Made by a program: the position numbers and the translations under genes. From an uncultured Clostridia bacterium (GTDB lineage: Bacteria; Bacillota; Clostridia; Peptostreptococcales; Anaerovoracaceae): a stretch of DNA of 6,098 nucleotides. Below, one piece after another: positions 1 through 6,098 of this stretch. Each line of letters starts with the position of its first letter. Within the stretch, counting starts at the first letter, position 1. The notes below the pieces were generated by a model that was not told the origin of the DNA, ran no database searches, and saw only the letters and a program-made list of their open reading frames with translations. The stretch covers positions 1 through 6,098 of the forward strand of contig CALZMV010000083.1 of the NCBI GenBank assembly GCA_945788655.1, given 5' to 3'.

Positions 1-183
1 GATTCCTATATCGGAGTTAACAGGGTTTATATCGGCGAAATCAGAACTGGCAGAAACGGAAACTACGTTTTAACAAAAGTCAGCTATGCAACAGAAAATG
101 ATGCAGTAGATAAAAATGAGATAGTTTATATTGAAAGTGAAAACGATGCTATTGTCGTTAAAGAGGTTAAGGAGGAGAAATAA
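1..183 (+). CDS. 3' end of an unidentified protein-coding gene (partial, 60 codons visible)
   Basis: Frame 1 is open from the first base to a TAA at 181-183, giving the last 60 residues of a longer protein. The start lies outside the window. I do not recognise the family. The visible part is polar, with alternating hydrophobic residues that suggest short beta strands (for example YIGEIRTGRNGNYVLTKV and EIVYIES). It ends in a charged Lys/Glu tail (KEVKEEK), with no transmembrane segment and no cysteines. A C-terminal beta domain of a secreted or membrane-anchored protein would fit, but that is a guess. The stop codon directly abuts the ATG of the UPF0182 gene (TAAATG), and its last codons contain that gene's ribosome binding site, so the two genes are very probably co-transcribed and possibly translationally coupled. 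That this is coding is well supported by the clean frame and the junction; its function is unknown. Confidence 0.75.
   Translation, partial: DSYIGVNRVYIGEIRTGRNGNYVLTKVSYATENDAVDKNEIVYIESENDAIVVKEVKEEK
169..177 (+). promoter_or_regulatory. Strong Shine-Dalgarno site for the UPF0182 gene, inside the upstream gene
   Basis: AAGGAGGAG lies inside the last codons of the upstream gene, with 8 nt between the GGAGG core and the ATG at 184. It is a near-perfect match to the anti-Shine-Dalgarno sequence and fixes the start choice. Because it is covered by ribosomes translating the upstream gene up to its abutting stop codon, coupled translation is plausible. Confidence 0.85.
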
Positions 184-3060
184 ATGGGTAAACACCAAAA
201 GAAACTGAGCCTTATTATTCTGGTTCTTGTACTGGTGGTAGGTCTGTTTTTTAGCCTTATCGGTTTTATAACGGACTACTTATGGTTCAAGGAAATGGGA
301 TATTTATCGGTATTTTTCAAACAGCTTGTTACTCAGCTTAAAGTAGGGATTCCTACGTTCGTTGTGATAACAGGACTTGTATACTTATATCTGGGTAGAT
401 TAAAGAAAAGCTATTTTTCCAAGATAGCGTCTTCTGAGGCAACAGATGTAAAAAAGCTTACAAAGACATCAGTATTTCTTGCCGCCTTGTTTGGTGCATT
501 TGCAACAGTAATTTCTGTTTCACAGCTATGGTTTGAAATACTGAAATTTGCAAATGCTACATCCTTTGATTTAAAGGATCCGCTGTTCAACCTCGATATT
601 TCATTTTACATTTTCCGACTGGATTTCCTGACATATCTAAATGAGATATTGATGACAGTTATCATAGGATTTGCTATTTTGACAGTAGTTTACTACATCA
701 TACTGATGACTGTCAGAACACCGGATATGTTTAAAGAGCAGGTTCCTCCAAACGCTGAAAACGTTGACGGACCTGATCAGGAAGAAAGATATACAGGAAA
801 CAGCAATCCTTTCAATGGAAATAATGCAAACGGTGCAAATGATTTCATTGGCAAGTTTGCCGAAGCCTTTACAGGCAAAAAATTCGAGCCAAAACAGGTT
901 AAACCAAAAAAACAGTTTGATGACAATAATTTCAAACAGCTTCTTGGAATTGCGTCAGGCAAAATTGCCGCATTAGGATTCATTTTCTTTCTGATGCTTG
1001 GAATAAACTTCTTCCTTCAGCAGTTTGATCTTCTTCAAGCTCATACAGGTGCTGTTTACGGTGCGGGCTTTACTGATGTGGTAATAACCTTATGGAAGCT
1101 TAGAGTTCTTTGTGTATTATCTGTTGCAGCAGGTATCATGTTCGTTATACAGATGAAGAAAAAGAATTATAGAAAGATTCTTACAATTCCTGTAATAATG
1201 ATTGCAGTGGGGATTGTTGGAACTCTCGGTCAGTTCTTGATACAGCAGTTCATAGTTTCACCTGACGAACTGAGCAAGGAAACTAAGTATCTTGAAAGAA
1301 ACATCGAGTATACTCAGTATGCATATCAGCTTGATGATGTTTCAACAAAACCTTTTGCAGCAGATAATAAGCTTTCTGCAAGTGATGTTGCAGCAAACTC
1401 AGAGACAATAAACAATATTCGTATCAACGACTTTGATCCGACAAAGCAGTTCTACAACCAGACTCAGAGTATCCGTCAGTACTATACTTTCAACGATGTA
1501 GACAACGACAGATACGAAGTAAACGGCAAATATTCTCAGACATATTTGGCGACAAGAGAAATTGACGAGGAAAAGATAAGCGATTCATGGCTTAACAGAC
1601 ACTTAAAATATACTCACGGTTATGGTGTGACACTTTCAAGAGTTGATACAGTTACTGCAAGCGGTCAGCCTGATGTATTAATTGGAAATATTCCGCCTGA
1701 ATCAAGTATAGAAGAAATTCAGATTACAAGACCTGAGATATACTTCGGAGAACTGTCCAACGAATATGTTGTAGTTGGAACAGATGAAGCCGAGTTTGAC
1801 TATCCTTCAGGTGAAAGCAACGAATACACATATTACGAAGGTACTGCCGGAATAAAGATGAATCTGTTTAACCGTGCTGTGTTTGCGGTTCGCGAGGGAG
1901 ATATTCAGCTGCTGGTTTCTTCAAACATCAACAGCGATTCAAAGATTATCATCAATAGAAACGTAATGGAAAGAGTAAAGAAGATTATGCCTTCTTTAAG
2001 CTACGAAAACGATCCTTACATGGTTACTGTTGATGGTAAACTGTACTGGATGGTAGATGCTTATACAGTAAGTGCAAATTATCCTTATTCACAGCCGTTT
2101 AAGGAAGATATCAACTACATCAGAAACTCCATTAAAGTTGTAGTTGACGCATATAATGGAGATGTAAACTTCTATGTTGTAGATGAAACCGATCCTATCG
2201 CTGCAACATATGCAAAAATTTATCCAAAGCTGTTTAAGAGCTATGACAAGATGCCTGAGGGTTTAAAATCTCATATTCGCTATCCAAACACACTTTTAAA
2301 TATTCAGGCAAATATTTACGCTAGATATCATATGGAAGACATCAGCGTATTCTATCTGAACGAAGACCAGTGGGATGTTGCTTATGAAATATATGGAACT
2401 GAGCAGAAACAGATGACTCCAAACTACTATATCGCGAAATTACCTGGCGAAGAAAAGGCTGAGTTCTTCAACTCGATTCCATTTACTCCAAAGAGCAAAA
2501 AGAATATGACTGCGCTTCTGGTTGCGAGAAATGACGGAGAAAACTACGGTGAACTGGTTCTTTACCAATTCCCTAAGAACAAGACCGTATACGGTCCTGA
2601 ACAGGTTGAGGCACAGATTGACCAGAATACAGAGATTTCAAAGGAATTCTCCTTATGGAACTCATCCGGCTCCAAGTACAGCCGTGGTAACATGTTCATC
2701 ATTCCAATCAATTCATCAGTTCTTTATGTTGAACCGGTTTACCTTGAAGCGACAAATTCAAGTATTCCTGAAGTCAAGAGAATTATAATCGCTTACGGTG
2801 ACAAAATTGCTTATGAAAAGACTCTTGGCGAATGTCTGACTTCTCTGTTTGGAGATGGAGCCGAGGATGGTGTAGATGATGGAAACACACCTCAGGATAC
2901 GCCTGACAATAATGATGAACAGCTATCAACAAAGGATTTAATACAGAAGGCTGTAGATGCTTACGATAATGCACAAAGTGCAATGAAGTCCGGAGATTGG
3001 ACTGCATACGGCAAGTACTTAAATGAACTTGAAGATGCTTTAAACAAGCTTGCTGAATAG
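184..3060 (+). CDS. UPF0182 family (COG1615) large membrane protein, 958 aa
   Basis: A complete polytopic membrane protein of the UPF0182 family, whose biochemical role is not established; about 900-1000 aa is usual. Seven hydrophobic segments are visible, at about residues 8-31, 55-71, 95-117, 155-177, 258-279, 304-324 and 333-356. Lys-rich loops at 72-94, 178-257 and 325-332 put the N-terminus inside and residues 357-958 outside the membrane. The outer domain carries blocks I recognise from the family: ERNIEYTQYAY (371-381), YTHGYG (477-482), RPEIYFGE (516-523), DGKLYWMVDAYT (617-628), YPYSQP (633-638), VVVDAYNGDV (652-661), HIRYPN (697-702), LYVEPVYLEA (847-856) and IIIAYGDKIAYEKTL (867-881). 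An acidic linker (about 891-912) leads to a helical tail (916-958) containing SGDWTAYGKYLNELE, also typical of the family. The 178-257 loop contains an Asn/Gly-rich stretch at about 205-220. The start is supported by a strong Shine-Dalgarno site. It lies just after the upstream ORF and 53 nt before the glutamine synthetase gene. Family assignment is firm; function is unknown. Confidence 0.95.
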   Translation: MGKHQKKLSLIILVLVLVVGLFFSLIGFITDYLWFKEMGYLSVFFKQLVTQLKVGIPTFVVITGLVYLYLGRLKKSYFSKIASSEATDVKKLTKTSVFLAALFGAFATVISVSQLWFEILKFANATSFDLKDPLFNLDISFYIFRLDFLTYLNEILMTVIIGFAILTVVYYIILMTVRTPDMFKEQVPPNAENVDGPDQEERYTGNSNPFNGNNANGANDFIGKFAEAFTGKKFEPKQVKPKKQFDDNNFKQLLGIASGKIAALGFIFFLMLGINFFLQQFDLLQAHTGAVYGAGFTDVVITLWKLRVLCVLSVAAGIMFVIQMKKKNYRKILTIPVIMIAVGIVGTLGQFLIQQFIVSPDELSKETKYLERNIEYTQYAYQLDDVSTKPFAADNKLSASDVAANSETINNIRINDFDPTKQFYNQTQSIRQYYTFNDVDNDRYEVNGKYSQTYLATREIDEEKISDSWLNRHLKYTHGYGVTLSRVDTVTASGQPDVLIGNIPPESSIEEIQITRPEIYFGELSNEYVVVGTDEAEFDYPSGESNEYTYYEGTAGIKMNLFNRAVFAVREGDIQLLVSSNINSDSKIIINRNVMERVKKIMPSLSYENDPYMVTVDGKLYWMVDAYTVSANYPYSQPFKEDINYIRNSIKVVVDAYNGDVNFYVVDETDPIAATYAKIYPKLFKSYDKMPEGLKSHIRYPNTLLNIQANIYARYHMEDISVFYLNEDQWDVAYEIYGTEQKQMTPNYYIAKLPGEEKAEFFNSIPFTPKSKKNMTALLVARNDGENYGELVLYQFPKNKTVYGPEQVEAQIDQNTEISKEFSLWNSSGSKYSRGNMFIIPINSSVLYVEPVYLEATNSSIPEVKRIIIAYGDKIAYEKTLGECLTSLFGDGAEDGVDDGNTPQDTPDNNDEQLSTKDLIQKAVDAYDNAQSAMKSGDWTAYGKYLNELEDALNKLAE

Positions 3061-3066
3061 CATGCT
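3047..3066 (+). other. Short imperfect hairpin spanning the UPF0182 stop codon
   Basis: AGCTTGCT at 3047-3054 pairs with AGCATGCT at 3059-3066 in seven of eight positions (one T-T mismatch) around a GAAT loop. The UPF0182 stop codon (3058-3060) lies at the loop/right-arm junction. What follows is A-rich (CAATACAAAAAAATT), not a T run, so it does not have the form of an intrinsic terminator for plus-strand transcription. It might be an mRNA stability or processing element between the two genes, or chance. This is direct reading of complementarity only; no folding energy was calculated. Confidence 0.3.
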
Positions 3067-3101
3067 GAACAATACAAAAAAATTACTAGTACTAATAATA
3101 T

Positions 3102-3107
3102 AGGAGG
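3102..3107 (+). promoter_or_regulatory. Shine-Dalgarno site for the glutamine synthetase gene
   Basis: AGGAGG sits 6 nt before the ATG at 3114, in an otherwise A/T-rich 53-nt gap. It is a consensus site that decides the start. I see no good promoter in the gap: the best pair (TTGCTG at 3050-3055, 17 nt, TACAAA at 3073-3078) is weak. There is also no GlnR-like operator or leader RNA, as the gap is too short. Confidence 0.85.
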
Positions 3108-3113
3108 AAAAAA

Positions 3114-5030
3114 ATGCTGGAATTAGATTTAGAACGAATGCTGTTTACAATTCCGCCTGAGGACCATGGCAAAGAAGATTTGCATAAAATCCTTAGCAAA
3201 CATCCTGAGGTTGAGTTCGTATCTTTTGTTGGCCTTGATATTGCCGGCAATGATACAGACGAGAGAATCCCAATAAAAATGTTTCTCGAGGATATGGACA
3301 ACATGCTCAAAAACGGTGTTCAGACTGATGGCTCCAGTGTTCACCTGCCTAGAATCGCAGAATTAAATAATGCAAAAGTCGACATGATACCGGATTTAAA
3401 TGTAAATTGGTTTGTTGATTACAATTTCGATAATGTTTCCGGGAAGACAGGTCTTCCCGTTGGAACATTGCGTATACCTGCATTCTTAATTCACAATGAC
3501 AGAGCAGAAGTTGGTTCAAGAGCAATCCTCAGGGATTCTATTGAAAAGTTCAAGACTGATTTATTGCAGCTTCTTCGCGACAATCCATATGTGTTTGAGT
3601 ACATAAGTGGTGCAGATAGTGTGGATGATATCGAGGAAATACTGTTAACAAGTGCTACTGAGTTGGAATTCTGGGTAAGAACACCGGAAGATAAGGCTGA
3701 TAAAGAGCAGCTGTCGACATCTCAGGAGTTAAAAGAACAATATTGGAAGAGAACTTACGGCCCTGTAAGAACTGCTCTAGAAAAATCATTGGAAATCCTT
3801 GATTGCTATGGATTTAATATGGAAATGGGTCACAAAGAAGTGGGCGGAGTAAAGTCAAAGCTTACAAGAAGCGGTGCCCATGATCATATTATGGAACAGC
3901 TTGAAATCGACTGGAAATATTCAGATGCAATGCAGGCTGCTGATAATGAAAAGCAGGTTAAGTATGTGGTTAGAGATGTTTTCAACCAGTTTGGTCTGAT
4001 GACAACTTTTATGGCAAAGCCTGTTGAAGGTGTTGCAGGAAGCGGTGAACATACTCACCTTGGTGTTTCCGCTAAGCTTAAAAACGGCAAGGTAATAAAC
4101 CTCTTTGCGGCACCTAATCCTATGTCAGACTTCCTGAATCCTATCGGATTTGGAGGACTTATGGGTCTTCTTAAAAACTATGAAGCTATCAATCCGTTTG
4201 TGAGCCCTACGACAGATGCGCTTAACAGATTAAAACCGGGTTATGAAGCACCTGTATGTATAGTAACTTCCCTTGGACACAGGCCTGCTGATCCTTCAAG
4301 AAACAGAACTATTCTCATAGGTCTGGTAAGAGATTTGAACAATCCTCTTGCTACAAGATTTGAGCTGAGATCTCCAAACCCTAAGTCGAATACATATCTC
4401 ATACTTGCCAGCAGCTATATGGCAATGCTTGATGGAATAAGGAAAGCGTTAGAAGCAAAGAAGACACCTGAAGAACTGGAACAGTCCATTTCTAAAAAAA
4501 TAGGTGAGGAAGACTTCTATCTGGATACTGACAGAGAATACAGAAGTGAAAAAGATGTTTTTGAAGATTTCACTGAAGAAGAACGAAATGAGAGATTCGG
4601 ACATGCACCTGCTACTGTTTGGGAAAATATTGCAGGCTTTAACCGTTATCCGGAAAAGATGCAGGCGATTCAGGGTAATGGAGTTATTCCGAGCACAGCA
4701 CTGGTTTCCTTTGCCGCTTATGCAATAAATCAGTGGAAAACTGAGCTTCATGACAGAATTATTCCTGAATATATAAGAACGATCCGAAACTACTCCATGG
4801 CTCATAGTGAGGATGCAAACGATTACGATCTTGCAAACTGGAGAGAAATCAATGAGCTAAAACACTATCTTGCTAAGGATGGATTGAATCAGAAATGCCT
4901 TTTGACAAGAGTAAGTGTAGCATTAGACAATGAGGAATATGAACTTGCGTCAGATCTTCATAAGGAACTGCAGAGCAAGATGAGTCAGCTAAGAAATCTT
5001 TATATAAAATACAAAAGAAATATATTCTAA
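3114..5030 (+). CDS. Long, divergent glutamine synthetase (type I-like catalytic core), 638 aa
   Basis: Predicted ATP-dependent ligation of ammonia to glutamate in the cytoplasm, probably as an oligomer. Type I enzymes are about 440-470 aa, so this one is far longer. The N-terminal beta-grasp domain (about 33-105) has the TDGSS motif with D72, matching catalytic Asp50 of the enteric enzyme. Catalytic-domain matches by motif are E183/E185 (TELEF), E242 (HKEV), E264 (QLEID), H313 (GSGEHTH), R372 and E378 (RLKPGYEAP), R396/R398 (RNR), and R415/E417/R419 (RFELRSPNP). Oddities: about 14 extra residues between E242 and E264; about 8 extra (387-394) before RNR; Ala308 where the usual GxNGSG loop has Asn; Gly403 where enteric enzymes have Arg344. 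F483 lies where the adenylylated Tyr would align. Residues about 510-638 extend beyond the normal end; 602-625 look UVR-like. Similar long clostridial enzymes have, as I recall, sometimes been labelled type III, but I do not see classical GlnN features. It lies 53 nt after UPF0182 and 23 nt before serS. Fold is confident; substrate is likely but not proven. Confidence 0.9.
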   Translation: MLELDLERMLFTIPPEDHGKEDLHKILSKHPEVEFVSFVGLDIAGNDTDERIPIKMFLEDMDNMLKNGVQTDGSSVHLPRIAELNNAKVDMIPDLNVNWFVDYNFDNVSGKTGLPVGTLRIPAFLIHNDRAEVGSRAILRDSIEKFKTDLLQLLRDNPYVFEYISGADSVDDIEEILLTSATELEFWVRTPEDKADKEQLSTSQELKEQYWKRTYGPVRTALEKSLEILDCYGFNMEMGHKEVGGVKSKLTRSGAHDHIMEQLEIDWKYSDAMQAADNEKQVKYVVRDVFNQFGLMTTFMAKPVEGVAGSGEHTHLGVSAKLKNGKVINLFAAPNPMSDFLNPIGFGGLMGLLKNYEAINPFVSPTTDALNRLKPGYEAPVCIVTSLGHRPADPSRNRTILIGLVRDLNNPLATRFELRSPNPKSNTYLILASSYMAMLDGIRKALEAKKTPEELEQSISKKIGEEDFYLDTDREYRSEKDVFEDFTEEERNERFGHAPATVWENIAGFNRYPEKMQAIQGNGVIPSTALVSFAAYAINQWKTELHDRIIPEYIRTIRNYSMAHSEDANDYDLANWREINELKHYLAKDGLNQKCLLTRVSVALDNEEYELASDLHKELQSKMSQLRNLYIKYKRNIF

Positions 5031-5042
5031 ATGAATAGGAAA

Positions 5043-5047
5043 GAGGG
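5043..5047 (+). promoter_or_regulatory. Shine-Dalgarno site for serS
   Basis: GAGGG ends 6 nt before the ATG at 5054, in the 23-nt gap after the glutamine synthetase stop codon. It is weaker than the sites of the two genes upstream but well placed. The gap leaves no room for the T-box leader often found before Firmicute aminoacyl-tRNA synthetase genes. Confidence 0.7.
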
Positions 5048-5053
5048 CATATA

Positions 5054-6098
5054 ATGTTAGACATTAAGAGAATTAGAGAAGATTATGAAAATGTTAAAGC
5101 CGCTGTAGAAAGAAGATGTAAAGGTGATTTCGGTCTTTCAAAAGTTCCTGAGCTTGATGCAAAAAGAAGAGAAGTTCTTGCTGAAGTTGAAGTGATGAAG
5201 AATCGCCAGAATACAGTATCAAAGGAAATTCCTAAGATGAAGAAGGCTGGCGAAGATACAACTGCTATCATGGCTGAAATGAAGGAACTTTCCGGTAAAA
5301 TCAAGGAACTGGATGCTCAGGTTTCTGCTTTGGAAGCTGAATTAAGAGAGGTTCTTTTAGGAGTACCTAACACACCTAATGCAGACGTTCAGATTGGTGA
5401 AGATGATTCCGATAACGTTGAAATAAGAAAGTTTATGGAACCTACTCAGTTCGATTTTGAAGCAAAGGCACACTGGGATGTTGGAGCAGACCTTGACATT
5501 CTCGACTTCGAAAGAGCTGCGAAGATTTCCGGAGCAAGATTCACTGTTTACAAAGGTCTTGGCGCAAGACTTGAAAGAGCAGTAATCAACTTCATGTTAG
5601 ACCTTCATACAATAGATCAGGATTATACAGAAATTCTTCCTCCGTTTATGGTAAACAGAGCCGCAATGACAGGTACAGGTCAGCTTCCTAAGTTTGAAGA
5701 AGATATGTTCTATGTTCCGCAGAAGGACTTCTTCCTGATTCCTACAGCAGAAGTTCCTGTAACTAACTTAAGAGCTCAGGAAATCATGGCTGAGGCTGAA
5801 CTTCCTTGCAACTATACTGCATATACTCCTTGCTTCAGAGCTGAAGCAGGCTCAGCCGGAAGAGATACAAGAGGTCTTATCAGACAGCATCAGTTCAACA
5901 AGGTTGAATTAGTTAAGTTTGCAAAGCCTGACACATCTTATGAACAGCTTGAAAGATTAACTAATGATGCGGAAGAAGTTTTAAAGATTTTAAAGCTGCC
6001 TTACAGAGTGGTTAGACTATCAACAGGCGACTTGGGATTCTCATCAGCTATGACATATGATATTGAAGTTTGGATGCCAAGCTACGGAAGATATGTTG
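5054..6098 (+). CDS. serS: Seryl-tRNA synthetase, 5' part (348 codons, truncated by window edge)
   Basis: Class II aminoacyl-tRNA synthetase that activates serine with ATP and charges tRNA-Ser (and tRNA-Sec where present) in the cytoplasm. The frame runs open to the window edge. The family is about 425 aa, so roughly the last 75-80 residues, including motif 3, are missing only because the window ends. The start MLDIKRIREDYENVKAAVERR is typical of the family. Residues about 28-105 are the Lys/Glu-rich antiparallel coiled-coil arm that contacts the tRNA long variable arm. Motif 1 lies around 170-197 and ends in EILPP (193-197). The TAEVP serine-binding loop is at 231-235. Motif 2 spans about 260-286, with FRAEAGSAGRDTRG followed by RQHQF. 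DLGFSSAMTYDIEVWMP (326-342) matches the segment before motif 3, with Met333 where Bacillus subtilis and E. coli, as recalled, have Lys. The gene follows the glutamine synthetase by 23 nt, so co-transcription is likely. Confidence 0.97.
   Translation, partial: MLDIKRIREDYENVKAAVERRCKGDFGLSKVPELDAKRREVLAEVEVMKNRQNTVSKEIPKMKKAGEDTTAIMAEMKELSGKIKELDAQVSALEAELREVLLGVPNTPNADVQIGEDDSDNVEIRKFMEPTQFDFEAKAHWDVGADLDILDFERAAKISGARFTVYKGLGARLERAVINFMLDLHTIDQDYTEILPPFMVNRAAMTGTGQLPKFEEDMFYVPQKDFFLIPTAEVPVTNLRAQEIMAEAELPCNYTAYTPCFRAEAGSAGRDTRGLIRQHQFNKVELVKFAKPDTSYEQLERLTNDAEEVLKILKLPYRVVRLSTGDLGFSSAMTYDIEVWMPSYGRYV

Noticed and set aside
777..983. Overlapping short frames on both strands across the UPF0182 cytoplasmic loop
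   Set aside because: The loop is low in complexity and carries few stops in other frames; the proteins have no family features and the main frame is intact.
2522..2788. An 88-codon plus-strand frame inside the UPF0182 gene
   Set aside because: It overlaps the conserved LYVEPVY region of UPF0182 in another frame, has no supported start site, and yields a non-descript Arg/Phe-rich sequence typical of shadow frames.
3047..3080. Possible intrinsic terminator after the UPF0182 gene
   Set aside because: The hairpin is imperfect and short and is followed by an A run instead of a T run, so it is not a plus-strand terminator.
4449..4805. A 118-codon minus-strand open frame
   Set aside because: It lies wholly inside the glutamine synthetase gene, its protein has no recognisable features, and the plus-strand frame here is clearly coding.
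5003..5008. TATAAA box in the 3' end of the glutamine synthetase gene as a serS promoter
   Set aside because: No -35-like element sits 16-18 nt upstream, and such A/T hexamers are frequent in this DNA.
5083..5304. Minus-strand open frame inside serS
   Set aside because: It overlaps the coiled-coil arm of a clearly coding serS; Lys/Glu-rich coding sequence often leaves the opposite strand open.
1..6098. Search for CRISPR repeats, insertion sequences, tRNA or rRNA genes, attachment sites and toxin-antitoxin pairs
   Set aside because: Nearly the whole window is accounted for by four same-strand genes with gaps of 0, 53 and 23 nt, and no repeated blocks, terminal inverted repeats or RNA gene signatures were seen.

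Overview
The window (moderately AT-rich, roughly 40% G+C by eye) looks like a chromosomal housekeeping segment of a Gram-positive anaerobe of the Clostridia, most likely Lachnospiraceae or a close relative. The reasons are a clostridial codon style rich in AGA, strong GGAGG ribosome binding sites before two of the genes, a UPF0182 membrane protein, and an unusually long (638 aa) glutamine synthetase-like protein. The taxonomic placement is inference from style, not from a marker gene. Layout: every gene is on the plus strand and the DNA is almost all coding. Bases 1-183 are the 3' end of an unidentified ORF whose stop codon directly abuts the next ATG. Bases 184-3060 encode a complete 958-residue UPF0182 (COG1615) membrane protein with seven predicted transmembrane helices and a large extracytoplasmic domain. 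After a 53-nt gap, 3114-5030 encodes the glutamine synthetase-like enzyme. After a 23-nt gap, serS (seryl-tRNA synthetase) starts at 5054 and runs off the right edge with 348 codons present. The longest gene-free stretch is 53 nt, so no long non-coding region needs explaining. How the genes relate: tight same-strand spacing and an RBS before each start suggest co-transcription. No T-box leader, intrinsic terminator or convincing promoter is visible between the genes. UPF0182 has no established function, so its link to glutamine synthesis or serine charging is only positional. No mobile element, CRISPR array, rRNA, tRNA or integration scar was seen. The point most worth following is the glutamine synthetase-like protein. 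It keeps nearly all catalytic Glu, His and Arg residues of type I enzymes, but it lacks the normally conserved Asn of the glutamate-binding loop, carries inserts beside two active-site loops, has Phe at the likely equivalent of the adenylylated Tyr, and ends in an extra helical tail resembling a UVR motif. I see no clear sign of a wholly new multi-gene system here.
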